DNA of 64,000 nucleotides from Diabrotica undecimpunctata (taxonomy: Eukaryota > Arthropoda > Insecta > Coleoptera > Chrysomelidae). Both the position numbers and the translations under genes were made by a program. Position 1 is the first letter of the stretch, and each line of letters starts with the position of its first letter. A model generated the notes under the pieces. The model was given only the letters and a program-made list of their open reading frames with translations, did not search any database and had not been told where the DNA came from. Positions 1 to 12,394 of this stretch are shown here, piece by piece. Location: positions 78,840,263-78,904,262 of the forward strand of contig NC_092803.1 of NCBI RefSeq assembly GCF_040954645.1. Direction: 5' to 3'.

Positions 1-238
1 AGACATCTTCTTTAATCTTCTTCACAGCTTCTTACAGCTTGACCAGCTTTACAGCTTGGGCTAAGTCTTCACATCCACTATAACCTTTCACCTTCCTACA
101 ATCTTGTGCTTTCCTTTCCTATTGCTGGACTCCAATTCCAGATAAATCGGCTTTAACATCCTACTAATAGGCCTACTAATCTTCTATCTTGCCTCAAAAA
201 ACGCTATTATCGTTGCTTTGTCTTCCTCTGATCTTACC

Positions 239-240
<2 letters not shown>
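1..240. other. No gene recognised
   Basis: AT-rich sequence with no convincing reading frame, splice-site pair or repeat boundary before the first (TA)n array. Confidence 0.4.

Positions 241-286
<46 letters not shown>
241..286. repeat. (AT)n microsatellite
   Basis: An uninterrupted run of AT dinucleotides about 46 bp long, the first of at least a dozen such arrays in the window. Confidence 0.95.
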
Positions 287-289
<3 letters not shown>

Positions 290-559
290 ACGATGTCTCA
301 GTACCCTACAGAGTCACTAATTCAGCATTGCGGCGCCTTCTCCACTCTCCTGTCAATATATCTCTGTGAGGGCCAAATATTCTAAGGATTTATTTTCCGC
401 TGATCAGTCCTTGTTTCACTTTTATACGTAACAACTCGACGAATAATTGACATGTACAATGTTAATTTAGTTTGATTTTTGAGCAGCTTATACCTTAATA
501 ATAATAATTGGGAGTAGGGAGTATATTGCTCTATTTCCCGCAGCTAGTTTCGCTCGTTT

Positions 560-1262
560 TATATGTAGTTAGGAAAAGCATGGCAGCAAATAGCATCAGT
601 TATAGAACAAGCGGCTAGTGAAACCATTGAAAAAAAGAGAACTCTCCTAAAAAAGAAATGGTTTTAATAAACAATGCGAAAAAATACTGAAAGTAAACTC
701 ACAAAAGATGGAAACGGGAGATAAAGAAAGCAGATATATCATTCCACTCTACAGTGGAATAATAAGCACCAGGAAATAATAGTATAAAGAGAATTATTGA
801 AAAAAGAGGAAAAGTTTTACATCAAAAATTGTATGACAATATTCTAAAAAAATGGTAACAACAGAAAATGCCTAGGGAATGAAATGGAAGCGTTATAATA
901 TTCATACATAGAAAAGGACATAAAAACGATTTCAAAACTATAGAGGCATATCGCTTGTCCCCACAGCCTATAAAGTTTTATCAATTATCTTGCTAAAGAG
1001 AATATCAAATTTTCGTAGGTTTACAGCAAGCATATGATTTTATAAAAAGATCCAGACTATAACTAGCAATGCGGGAAATGGAAAAGCCAAGAAAATTTCT
1101 GGAGCTGACTCAAATGTGCGTGAAAGACTTATATGCACAGGTAAAAATGGGAAACAGAATATTGATGCCATTTAGTATAACATCAGGACTTAGACAAGAA
1201 GACCCCTTATTACTGTTGCCATGTTATTCGAGGATAAAAATATTGTTGCTTATTCTATAAAA
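560..1262 (+). pseudogene. Decayed RTE-type LINE, linker plus N-terminal reverse transcriptase
   Basis: Translation across frames recovers the linker that follows an AP endonuclease (AIEQAASETIEKKR) and the reverse-transcriptase start, including a degraded EWN-AVIIPIHKKGDK-like block near 880-950. A longer open piece at 1069-1260 carries a TSGLRQEDP motif, the RT block normally written TxGLRQGDP. The frame is broken several times and the catalytic YADD region is missing, so this is a relic. RTE is the best fit from the block pattern; another short LINE clade is possible. Confidence 0.6.
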
Positions 1263-1549
1263 GACGTGGAAGAGGTGATAATAAATAAAGTGATAAATTA
1301 AATAAGTTTTGTGGAAGTTTTGAAAAGAAAAGTGTCTAGTGTTTATTGTTCAATGAAATGAATTTGCATCAAGTAACGGTCGAACCCATCCCTTATTAAA
1401 AATACATATTCTCTAATCTGATGGGTTTGTTCTAGGAAGGAGATACTATATATTTAAATAATAATAAGTGTTAATATTAAATAAATAATACCTATTAGTA
1501 TTATTAATTAATATAATAATAGGTGGTCTGAAAAATAATTATCTTTTGA

Positions 1550-2110
1550 AATAAAAAAGATGGTTTCACAGTAATTTTTTTATATTATTTGACAAACATA
1601 TTCTTCTTTTAGCTCAGTACAACAATTTTTGAACGATACACAAAATAGACGTTTGTTTCGCCAATTCCATCATCATCAAAACTGAATTTTTTATTTAGTA
1701 GCCATCTGTATTATTCTGACCGTTTTCAATTTGTCCAAGAATGCACAGTAATATAGCCTAAAAATACTTTAAAATTTTTTAAGATAGTCAATTCAAATTA
1801 TGCCTTTGCAATCCCAAAATACAGTGGTCATAATATTATCGACCCACTGTCGATTTATTATATTCTCTTGTGTGTAGTAGTGCATCCAAATTTCATCATA
1901 AGTTAGCCAATAACGCCAATAGTCTAACGGATTGTGCTTTATAAGGTCAAAATATTGCTGAGAAGTCGATCATACGATTATGCTCTTGGTCAATGGTCAG
2001 CAAACGTGGCACCCACCCGTAAATAAAATTTTGTACATTTAAAACTGGGTTTCAAATATGCCTAGTTTGCTCTTTACTAATTTTGTTTGGCCTTTGCCAA
2101 TTCTTGCACC
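1550..2110 (-). pseudogene. Decayed mariner transposase fragment
   Basis: On the minus strand, broken frames contain WVPRLLT near 2010-2030, then a degraded catalytic block (YDEIWMHYYT, normally DETWIHHYTPE), then TTVFWDCKGII near 1810-1830. These are in the order found in mariner transposases. Stops and frameshifts are frequent and no terminal repeats were found, so the element is old. It differs from the better-preserved mariner at 5660-6994. Confidence 0.6.
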
Positions 2111-2119
2111 TTCACATTA

Positions 2120-2735
2120 GGATCAGATAAATTTATTTTAGGGAGTTTCTACACTTTTTCGGTGTAACTGCATTGGAGGGTCGGTACGTGATTCATTCAA
2201 TGTAAGGAACAGGCTACAACATAATTTACGGAACCCAAATTTCACGTTGTAGTCTGAAGGAGCGTTGGTCCTATAATATAGTTATTTATCCAGTTTCGTC
2301 CGCTTTTTTTATGATATCTTGAAGAATAATGTTTATTGAGAGGTCTACACGAAAGGAAACACGTTTCAGTTTTATGTAGCTGCCAAAAATATACCAATGG
2401 CTGCAACAGGCTAAAATTTAACAAATAATGCCTACAAGCAGTTAGACTTTCGGGAACTATGTTTTTTTTTTGAGATCGCAGCGCCCTAATCCGCCAAATA
2501 GGTTAGTTATCAGAACCCCAGATATACACAAATTATAAAGCCATTTTAGAAGCAGTATGTTTGAAATAATAAAAACTGTTGGTAATATTTAATTTTTTTT
2601 TATTTCAGGCATAGATAAAGTCGATTTTCTAATTAATGAATAAACCCTAAGGTAGAATTACTACTTTTAATAACAATAAATAAAAAACCCATTTTTATTG
2701 TATTTGAAAATTTTACATGGCAAGGAAGGCAAATA
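2120..2735. other. No gene recognised
   Basis: AT-rich sequence between a mariner relic and the long-TIR transposon. It holds only short, unconvincing open frames. Confidence 0.35.
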
Positions 2736-2737
2736 TA

Positions 2738-4522
2738 CAGGGTGTTTCAAAAAGGTATGTCATAAGTTAAATCACGCATTCCGAGGACAAAATAAATTGA
2801 TTGAATTTATATTTTGTAGTATGTAATTTATATATTGAAGTTACAGCCGTTTTAAGTTACAAAATAAAAATTGTTTTTTGCATTATCTCCTAAACTACTT
2901 GACATTTTGTAATAAAAATGGACACGTTCCTTTCTTGTTCTAACACCAAATTTTATAGAAAGAAACAACAAAATCTAAGCGCACAGAAAAATTTTAAGGG
3001 GGGTGTGCAGCCCTAAACCCCGTCAAACGTTTGAGTACGTTCAAATCAAATAAATTTTGTGGCATCAGTTTAACACATTATTTTTAAAAAGTTTTGCCTC
3101 TTATCACTTTTTTCAAAAAACAGTTTTTATTGAGTTACGGCCCTTTTCATTAACCTTTAAAAAAATACGTGCAACTAAATAAATGGCTTAAATGAATAAA
3201 CAAGTACAAAAAATGTCTATAACCTCTATAAATATGATATTACAATAAATGTTTAAAATGACTCCCATTTTCTTCAATACACATTCGGTATTGTTTTAAT
3301 AAGGAAAAAGCGAATGCGCTGAAAAATCATATCTTTCTGACGAAATTGATTTGCAGCTTCAATTATTCTAACCCTCAATTGTTGTTCGTCCTCTATCGAG
3401 GAGTCGTTTTTTTGGCGTGAGGATTTTAGTCGGCCCAAATGTGCTCGTTATGATGGTTTGTTATTCCATTTCTACTGAAGGTAACCTCGTCGGTAAACAA
3501 AATATTTCTAATAAAATTAACATTTCCAATGTTTTCGATTAACAACCAATCGCACAATCTGATTCTTTTAGGATATTCTTCAACCAATAACTCTTGAACC
3601 GTTGTTATGTGATAGGGTTTAAGCAGCTGATCCTTCAAACGCCTTCAAACCCTTACTCGAGAAACATTTAGTTGAGCAGCTATTACCCTTGTAGTTTTCT
3701 TCTAGGGATTTCTTTAATTATTTCTAAAATGTCTTATTGGACAACCACTATTGCCAGCAACTTGCAGTTGGAATGTATCCGTTTCCCATAAATAACGATC
3801 GATGGTCAGAAATAATTGTCTATCGGGTGTTTTTCGATTGGAGTATTTTACTGCATAACGCCTTGCGGCTGCTGCACTATTTCTTTGACGTTCACCTACG
3901 ATATTTCCGATAGTTTATTGACATCATAATATCTAACTTACCCAAAGGTAAATGCATATCTGCCATTTCCTGAAATGTGTAGGCCATTGTAATATCAAAA
4001 TTTTTAATATTAATCTTATTCACACAGTAAATAATAGCTTCAAATTATTGACTATTATTGATGGAACTGTTTTTAATTATTGTACCCGTAGAAACTAATT
4101 GTAATTTTATGGCCAACTAGGAAAAAGCTAGTTTTTCAAAAAAGTGATAAGAGGCAAAAAAGTTTTAAAAATAATGTGTTAAACTAATGATGCCACAAAA
4201 TTCATTTAATTTAAACATACTCAAAAGTTTGGGGGGATTTAGGGCTGCACACCCCCCTTAAAATTTTTCTATGCGCTTAGATTTTGTTGTTTCTTTTGTA
4301 TGAAAAATTATTTCAGAACAAGAAAGTAACGTGTCCATTTTTATTACAAAATGTCAAGTAGTTTAGGAGATAATGCAAAAACACAATTTTTATTTTGTAA
4401 CTTCAAAGGGCTGTAATTTTTTTATGCACACTTTTTTACTAAGTTAAGTTGGATTCAATCTATTTATTTTTGTCCCCGGAATGCGTGGTTTAATTTATGA
4501 CATACCTTTTTGAAACACCCTG
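2738..4522 (-). mobile_element. Tc1/mariner-superfamily transposon with long terminal inverted repeats
   Basis: The element starts with CAGGGTGTTTC at 2738 and ends with the reverse complement GAAACACCCTG at 4522. A TA dinucleotide abuts each end (2736-2737 and 4523-4524), the expected TA target duplication of the superfamily. The inverted repeats are long: about 385 bp at 2738-3124 matches, in reverse, roughly 4121-4522 with scattered differences. The interior holds a damaged minus-strand transposase gene. Total length is about 1.79 kb. Confidence 0.85.
3240..3987 (-). pseudogene. Mariner-like transposase, N-terminal helix-turn-helix type, broken
   Basis: The minus strand opens at an ATG at 3987 with MAYTFQEMADMHL, the start of the HTH region of a transposase group common in beetles and ants (DUF4817-like). 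Downstream comes RRYAVKYSNRKTPDRQLF, then a 70-codon open block at 3638-3426 with PYHITTVQELL and the first catalytic block LFTDEVTF, and a C-terminal tail SHFKHLL ending near 3240. Only about 250 codons remain, so much of the catalytic half after LFTDE is deleted, and there are frameshifts (one near 3900). Any movement would need a transposase from another copy. Confidence 0.7.
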
Positions 4523-4524
4523 TA

Positions 4525-5655
4525 GAAAGCTGGGGTCCTATAACTGTATAGAATAATACTAAATAACTTATACACATATTATAATAAAACTTATTATTAA
4601 AGTTTGCACTTGGTTAGTTGTCAATGAAGAATTCAATTTAATAGTTTTTTTTTTCAATAATCTTTTCAACAAATAAAACGGCATCTCATAATAAAATATG
4701 TTAGGTTACAGTTAAAATTTTTGACTACTTGTTATAATAATTCTACATTAATATGATAAAAAATATTCGGAGGTATAAAATTAAAGGATAAAAATAATTT
4801 TTAAATTATTGGAATAAATCCTGTAGATAAATAATCAAAACAATTATTTTATCTAAGCATTTTTGTTCAAATCTTATTTTTGACCAATGATTAAATTACA
4901 GACGTATATTAATGGAACACTCAACATAGTTACTCTACATCTGATTAATGTAATTATTAAACGTTCGATTAGCTACAACTCACCTTAGAAAAGAATTATA
5001 ATTAATCTGTTTCAGTACATATTCATCACAAAAAACAAATAGTTTTTTCTACCTTATCACAAAACTTTTTGTTGTTGCACTGTATTTTAAAAGTCTACTG
5101 CATACATTAATAGTTATAAACCTCTTCTAAATTATAAAAACTACCCTTAAATACGCTAATTTAAATCTAAGTGCTAAAAGTTGTGTTATTAATCGAAAAA
5201 GCGCGCGTTTGCGCGAATTTCAGCGAAATCAGACAAAGGTGCCGGCATTCAGCGACCACGATGGAGTCGGCTGAAAGTCTGAAGTGCATGCAGCGGTTCA
5301 GAACACATTTCAGGAATGTAGAGCCATGCGCGAAAATTATAACGTATTTATGTATTATACTAACGGTGTAGGTAACACATTTATTCGGAGAAATTAACGA
5401 GCTATGGGAACTGTTTGTAAGTGACTCTAGTGAGGAATGATTATTTAAGTTATCTAAATTCAATCAGGAAGTTCAGCATACAATTTATATAACAGCACAT
5501 TAAATTGCATAACCAAAAGTAGCCTAAGAAAGTTGAGAGTACGACTGAAAGTAAAATATAACCAAAAATGTATTGACTTATTATTATTTTTTATTTTTTT
5601 CCAATTTTTTATGTCTCCCTGAATTTTGACGTTCCTCTATTTTCTATTATTTTTA
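4525..5655. other. No gene recognised
   Basis: AT-rich interval between two DNA transposons. Overlapping short open frames on both strands at 5167-5463 have no recognisable motif and probably arise by chance in a locally GC-richer patch. Confidence 0.35.
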
Positions 5656-5659
5656 TATA

Positions 5660-6994
5660 CGAGGCGTGTTTTTTAAGTAAGTACCGTTTTGGAATTAAAA
5701 AAAGACGTGCAAAGATATGGCAATAATTTTATTTTTACATGAAAGCCTGTACCTTAATCTACTTTTCTACATAATTTCCGTGAATATTGAGGCACTTGTA
5801 ATAACGTGACACCAGTTTTTGAATACCCTCCTGATAAAATTCTGCCGCCTGACTTGTTAACCACTGCATCACAAATGTTTTGACTTCGTTATCGTCTTGA
5901 AGACGCTGACCGCCCAGGTGTTTCTTCAAGAGCTGGAACAAATGGTAGTCGCTGGGCGCCAGATCAGGGCTGTATGGAGGATGATCTAGAGTTTCCCATT
6001 TAAATGATTTGATGAGATCTTTGGTCTGATTAGCCACATGTGGACGGACATGGTCATGCAGCAAAACGATATCCTTACTCAACTTGCCACGTCTTTTGTT
6101 CTGGATTGCACGACGCAGATTTTTCACTGTCTCACAATAAGACGCTGCATTAATTGTCTCATTACGAGGCAGAAACTCCACTAGCAATACTCTTTTTCTG
6201 TCCCAAAAAACTGTGCACATGATTTTCCGGGCAGAAATTGTTTGCTTAAACTTTACTCTTTTGGGTGATGATGAATGTCGCCATTCCATGGATTGTTGTT
6301 TCGATTCTGGTGGTGTGACGTTGGCCACCCACGTTTCGTCACCAGTAACAATTTGGTCTAAAAAATCTTCACCTTCACTGTGGTACCGCTCAAGAAAAGT
6401 CAATGCACTGCCTAAACGTTGGGTTTTGTGCAAATCCGTCAACATTTTTGGAACCCAACGTGAACACAATTTCCGGTAATTCAAGTTCTCGGTAACAATG
6501 CGATACAAAACACTATGAGAATACTGAGGAAAGCAGTCGGACAATGATGAAATTGTAAAGCGTCTGTTTTCTCTCACCTTTTCGTCCACTTTCTGCACCA
6601 AATTTTCATTAACGACCGAAGAACGCTCACTCCGTTCTTCATCGTGCACATTTTTGAGGCCATCTTTAAATGCTCTCACCTATTTTCTTACCATTCCATC
6701 ACTCATAATGTTATGTCCGTAAACTTCAACGATGTCACGATGAATATTGATCGGTTTTACGTCTTTAGCACTAAGAAATCGTATAACAGCCCGTACTTCA
6801 CAATCAGCGTGACTCACGATTGTTGGAGGCATCTTAAACACTATAGTAAACAAGTATACAATGAAGAATCAGACTGTAATGGCGTCAGTGCGTAGACAAG
6901 AGATGTAGGTAACCAGCGCTTATGCGCGGAACGCCGACCGTAGAGCTGCGGCGGCGGAATCGCAAAACGGTACTTACTTAAAAAACATGCCTCG
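5660..6994 (-). mobile_element. Mariner transposon, complete ends, one nonsense codon
   Basis: Terminal inverted repeats of about 32 bp begin CGAGGCRTGTTTTTTAAG at 5660 and, in reverse, at 6994, with one mismatch. Both ends are flanked by TA (5658-5659 and 6995-6996). At 1335 bp this is the normal size of a mariner element. It encloses one minus-strand transposase gene spanning almost the whole interior. Confidence 0.93.
5759..6832 (-). pseudogene. Mariner transposase (DD34D), single in-frame stop
   Basis: This gene encodes a cut-and-paste transposase that acts on its own terminal repeats. Reading from an ATG at 6832 gives 357 codons, the usual mariner length. The N-terminal HTH portion (50 codons) ends at an in-frame TAG at 6682-6680, where the family normally has Trp (MVRK then stop then VRAFKDG). 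After that the frame is open for 306 codons to a TAG at 5761-5759. Catalytic blocks are all present: TGDETW, HDHVRPH and YSPDLAPSDYHLF. I count 34 residues between the second and third Asp, so DD34D. The second block has His where the family has Asn next to the Asp. Without readthrough the HTH is lost. It is otherwise unusually intact for this window. Confidence 0.9.
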
Positions 6995-7099
6995 TATCAT
7001 AATCAAACTTATTTTCGTGACTTTATAATTTTTTTTATTTTAACTTCATCATATTGAATCTTTATTTCTTAGTTTATTAGTTTTCTTTAACCTACTTTA

Positions 7100-9006
7100 G
7101 TATTAACAACTTCATTCAATCAGTTTTACTACATTTTTGCTGGTTTGAATTCTTATTGTACAAATGAGCGCACGCCCTGCCATGCGCGGTTTGTTACGTT
7201 CATTTTTGTTTAGTCTTATTAGATCAGTATGTACAAAAAAGATCTGTCGTAAGTTTTCTCCAAAGTTGATAGTTTTCGAGTTACAATTTACAATTACGAT
7301 AAACAATTTAAAACTAAAAAAAAGCCAAATTACGATTTTTAACGCTCAAGAATATAAGTAAAAAATAATATTTTTTCATTTATTAAGGACCTAAATTTAA
7401 ATTCAAACCTTGTTCTATTATATCTTCATAAGTATTTTAAGCTTATTTAACGTAAAAGCATTGTTTTTTAATCGTTAATGAAGCGTTATAACAGAATCTG
7501 CGCTTGGGCTGCAGCGTGTATAAGAGAGAGAAACAACAAGATCTACGGCACACATTTTTGCTGGTTTAAATTCTCATTGTACTCCAGTCGTCAGAGACGA
7601 AAATACCACTGAACTTCTAAAAATCATACGAACAAGCAGAATTTGGCCAGAAATGTCAATTTTAGAACGCTAAAGAATATGCAAAAAAGTTTATCACTTT
7701 AACCCTTAGGCTTTCCTCTAACCCCCCCCCTGGGAGGGGGGTAAAACGAAAAAAAAAAAAAAAAACGATTTACCAAGAATCTCTACGCCCAAGCAAAAAA
7801 TGTTTCAAATAAAAAATCTAGCTAAGATAATTTTGAGCAAAAACGTATATTAGCATTTTTTGTGTAGAATGCTGTTCTCTCAGAAACAACAATTGAAGCG
7901 ATCAGCGATTTTAAATGTCAGTTACGCACTCAAAATCACTGCTCAATAAAATTTGTATCAGCCCGACGGTAAAAATTCAATATCTTTCGATCCGAGTATC
8001 CTATCCACAAAACTCAAGATGCGTGTTAAAGGTAAAGAGTACAGCGTTCGTATGCAATTTTTGTATTATGCCAAACTGAACTCAGTTTTTATAATGGTGT
8101 TAAATAAATAAATGTGGCACGAATTTTGCCATTTTTATAATTCTCATGAGATCAATACGATGTATCCCCTTCACTGACCGACCACTATGGAGTTTTCATA
8201 ACTGGGGACACCCTGCGGGCGGAACTAACATTCAAAATCACCGGTCGAAGAGAACGGTTAATTCTCCGCAAAAAGTGCTAATAAACATTTTAGTTTAAAA
8301 GTATTATTTCAGCTACATTTTTTTTGAAACATTTTTTTCTACATCGTAAGTATTCTTGATAAATTGATTTTTTTGCGTTTTTATGCCCCTACGGAGGTTT
8401 TAGGAGGGAAGCCCAGGGATAAGAGCAGTAAACTTTTTGCATTTTTGTTTGGGGTCCCAAAACTGATATTCTTGGTAAAAAATCAGCTTGTTCCTATGAA
8501 TTTTATGGGTCAAATCTCTGACGACTGGACTATTGTACAAGTGCGCCCAGCCTGCCTTGCGTGGTTTATTCAGCAACAATTAAAAACAATGTTTTAAAAT
8601 AAAATAAGCCCAGAATTTTCATCAGGTGCTGATAAAACACAGCTTACACTTGAAGTTAGGCACTAGATGATTTCAAAAATAATATTTTTTGTTTGTGGTT
8701 TTGAGCCTTAAAAACCGTAATTTTTAAGAAACCCGTTTAAAACCCATCGTTTGAAACCCATCAACTTTGAAGAAAACTTACAATGGGTCTTTTTGTTTAT
8801 ACCTACTGATCTCGAAAACATTAAAAATGATCCTAATGAACCGCGCATAGCAGGGCAGGCGCTCATTTGTAAAATGAGAATACAAACCAGCAAAAATTTG
8901 TGCCACAGATCTTGTTTCTCTCTATTATACACGCCGCAGCCCGAGCGCCCGTCCTCGTAAGCGCTTAAGGAACGATTAAAAAACAATGTTTTAAAATTAA
9001 ATAAGC
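7100..9006. repeat. Inverted and direct copies of an unclassified repeat family
   Basis: A block at 7437-7600 (GCTTATTTAACG, then GCTGCAGCGTGTATAAGAG, then TTTTTGCTGGTTTAAATTC) recurs in reverse complement at about 8870-9006. Part of the same block is also present in direct orientation at 7135-7330, and its end at 8560-8600. The arrangement resembles a non-autonomous element with subterminal inverted repeats about 150 bp long. The interior has no convincing gene; the open frame at 8364-8597 shows no known motif. An 8-C run followed by a GGGGGG run and an A-rich stretch lies at 7720-7765. Confidence 0.5.
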
Positions 9007-9134
9007 TATGGAGATGAATATTATGATTTTCTTGTACACTTCTTTGACGCTGTGATGTTGCTTTTAAAATTAAATAAGCTATGAAGATGGATATTATGAT
9101 TTTCTTGTAAACTTCTTTGACTCTGTGATGTTAC
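8989..9134. repeat. 73-bp tandem duplication
   Basis: The segment starting TTTTAAAATTAAATAAGCTA at 8989 recurs at 9062 with a few substitutions, giving two tandem copies of about 73 bp. It overlaps the outer edge of the inverted-repeat family. Confidence 0.8.
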
Positions 9135-9984
9135 TTTAAATACATAGACTGAGTCATAATATGCAGTCCAAAGCTAAGGCAATTTAAAATGGTTATATAT
9201 TTACGAGGAAAACAAAAACACTTAAACTAAGTAGTTTATGAAATAATGGTTGTAAAGTAGTGTACCTTTTAACATGAATAACAGTTTTTCGTTAATAATA
9301 ATGAAACTGACGTATTTAGGGAATATTACAATATAGAGCTTAAAATAACAACTATCTTAGCTAACTAGATTATATATTAATTATTTTTCTGTGTAATATA
9401 AGCCTTAACTAAAATGAATTTTATATTGAACCTAGAATCTGCTAAATGTGTTTACCTGATTCTTTATAAAAATTATGTAAGCATTACTAAAAATGTTTTC
9501 TCGTAGAACTTAGAGAGAGTCTGAAAGAATTATAAAATATTTTTGATAGATGCCGTTTAAGATAGTTAAACGTTAGAAAGTATAGCCTACAATTATGTCA
9601 AGAATATGTAAAAGTAACGTCTCTGTCGCCATTTAAATATGAACTTTGAATATTGGTGCTGGTTTTGGTTTTAAAACAAAAGTATTCAGGATTGTGGTAG
9701 CACATAGACATCATACTGATACACAACTAGATCAGGTTCAAGCAGACCTGATTATCAATAAACTGGAAAAGCACTCGATAGCGTTCTCCTTTTTGAAGTC
9801 AGAATCATTTTCTGCAGTTCCATTAAACGAGCGCAGGTACATTATGGGTCAACTATGATAACAAGCTTTTAAAAAAAAAATCGACTACTGAAGTAATGAG
9901 GACTATGGAGTGTCCCCTACAAAACATTGGGTTTCAAAGAGTATTACAGACTTGTAAAGGTATAATTAAAATCCATCAGAGTAG

Positions 9985-10330
9985 TAGAGGCTCCAGTAAC
10001 AGTGCAACAGGCGAACCTCCAGCATAATAAAGGAGATTCGGCAAAACACTGTTGTTATGAGAAGGTTCGATGTAGCTATGATACAATATCGGGTGGTTCA
10101 CGAGGGCAAAATATTATTTAAGATAGAATATAAAGATGGTAAATAGGTAAATCATAGGAAAGGAAACTATAAAGGAGATATTTCTCGAATTAGCATATCT
10201 CCCATATAATAATGCCGAACAACCACCACGAAGCAAGATGAAGTAACTAGTGAGACATTTTAGGAAAAATGAAGTAAAACTGATCATCGGCTGTGATGTA
10301 AATGAGCCACCATGACATGTTAAAATGGAT
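9985..10330 (+). pseudogene. Decayed Jockey-like LINE endonuclease fragment
   Basis: Broken frames read QQANLQHNKGDSA near 10005 (family NLQHSKxATA), a degraded IQEPW region near 10090, then LPYNNAEQPPRSKMK near 10200 and KLIIGCDVNEPP near 10285 (family LIIGCDANAHH). These are endonuclease-domain blocks of Jockey-like LINEs in the right order. Several frameshifts make it non-functional. Confidence 0.6.
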
Positions 10331-10649
10331 TTAGAGTATGGTGATAAAACCAACAATTACGTATGCATCAGTATGCATCATGGTGGCTTCATCAGGTAGT
10401 TTATATTTATACTGTTGTCCAGAATTCTGTTGGTATACTGCGCATGCAGTATTAATTTCTTTTTTTAAAACGTCAGTAAACATATGATAATATACGCCAT
10501 TACTTCTGAATTTTTTTATTTAACATGGGTCCTTGGACATCTTCAAGAAATTCTATTTTGACTTTTATCGAGAACAATAAATCACGTTTTTTAGAATAAA
10601 CTGGTGCTAGATGCTTCTAATATAGAACCTCTTTAAGTGGAGATTTTTT

Positions 10650-12390
10650 TTTAAAACCAGTATCTTTAAGTCATATCTAAGATAGCTAAATTGTGAACAT
10701 CTTTGAGAAATACTGGGCTTCTGCTAATGATAAGATCTAGATATTTATCAGTGAGATACTGCCTCTGCAAATTTAATGGCGGTTTAATTGTTTTAAATTC
10801 CATAATGTTTATTGAAGAAGATTTAAACTACACAAGGCACAGACGTAGAAATTTATTTTTTTCCTCAATTTTTAATAAAAGTGTTGTTAATGTGTTTTAT
10901 CAAAAATTGGTCATCTCATAGATTGATAAAACATTTAAATATTGTTGGGGTTTTCTCAAGAGGCTAGAGATATTGGGCAATACGAATCGTGATCATCAAC
11001 TCGTATGCCAGGTTTTCTTATGGATATTATAATATATTTTTTCCAGCTCTCTGAATTTGGTGGTTGTTTCTGACAAATAATATTTAGAAGATTAAAAAGA
11101 TGGATTGTGTGTTCGTTTGTTACATTAGAGATCAAAAACTATAATATATTGTCTTTACTAGGACCAGTATTATTATTTTGTTTGAAACTCCCTCTTAGTT
11201 CCCATAGGTAAAACGGACGTTATAAGTAAAAATTATATAAAGAAACTCTAACTATAGAATTATTTAAATCATTTGGAACCCAATCTGGTAAAAATTTTTC
11301 TGAAACTCTGTTATCCATGGTTCGTTAGGATCAATGGGACAATTATTGGATTCTTTTTGATTTTTAAAGCCATTTGCTTTTATCTATACCTCCACATTCA
11401 AGAAGTACTTTGATTCAGACTTTCACAATACTCCCTTTAATTTTTCTTTAAAGTTTTCTTCGCTACTGTGTCCATCCTTATATAAACTACTAAGTTACTT
11501 AATGTAGGCTTTTGCTTATATTTAATATAAGTTAATTTTTTTTGTTGGGCTGTTTCCTGGCACGTTTTATCTCACCATGGTTTTGGAATGTGGTGTTTGT
11601 TACTAGTATTTGTGTGTTGCGGTATTGCTTAATTGCCTAAGAAATTGGGTTTCTGGGTGGGTTTAGGGATGTAAAGAGTGATGAGTACAAATTACAATCT
11701 GCTTTGTTGAAGTTCCATTTTTTGTGTGTTCTCTCAGTATCTTTTTTTGTGTGATGATGTATTAAAAAGATAATTGATATATGGTTTGATCCGTAAAAAT
11801 ATTGTAGAATATTTCAATTCATTAGTGCTATAATATCTTGGGTGTTTGTTGTGAGGTATATGGCAGATGATCGTTAATGGAACAAGAGTGGTGGAACGGT
11901 CTTTTAAAAATACTAAGTTATACTTTTCAATAGCATCTAACAACGATTTACCAGATCTGTCATTAACTTTACGTAACTTTATGCGACTTTGTGAGTGCTA
12001 AAGTCACCTGCCAAAATAATGGGTTTTGGAATAATTTAAAAAAAGATTTAAAAAAAAAAGTTTTATTTATCGGTTCATTATATAGGGATTCAAATAGTTT
12101 TATCTGTTGACGACAATTTAAAGGAAATACATGTATATGTAATTGAAATATTTATATAAAATCTAATTTCTTGACATTTGAGTTTAATAATATAGCTGAC
12201 CTACCATATCCATCTATATGATCGGCTCTAAAGCAATTAAAGTTTTTAAAGCGATAATACACTCCAGACTTGAACCATGATTCCGATAATAAAGCAGTAT
12301 GATTTTAATTTGGATGGAGTAAAATTCTAAATTGACTTTATTTGCGCAATGACAGTTCCATTGCAAAACATTTAATTTTAAGTTTAGGTA
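10650..12390 (-). pseudogene. Decayed I-like LINE, endonuclease to reverse transcriptase
   Basis: Read on the minus strand from 12390, broken frames give an endonuclease start (VLQWNCHCANK), ALLSESWF near 12300, PIILAGDFSTH near 12010, a linker with KPWSEIKRAR near 11580, and an RT start with SWKKYIIISIRKPG near 11050-10990. A post-RT block resembling RRQYLTDKYLDL lies near 10760. The catalytic centre of the RT appears deleted. Block order fits I-like or R1-like LINEs with one large ORF2. It is heavily mutated. Confidence 0.6.
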
Positions 12391-12394
12391 TGCG

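Noticed and set aside
5167..5463. Overlapping open frames on both strands
   Set aside because: No motif, no splice sites or start context, and open on both strands because of local composition.
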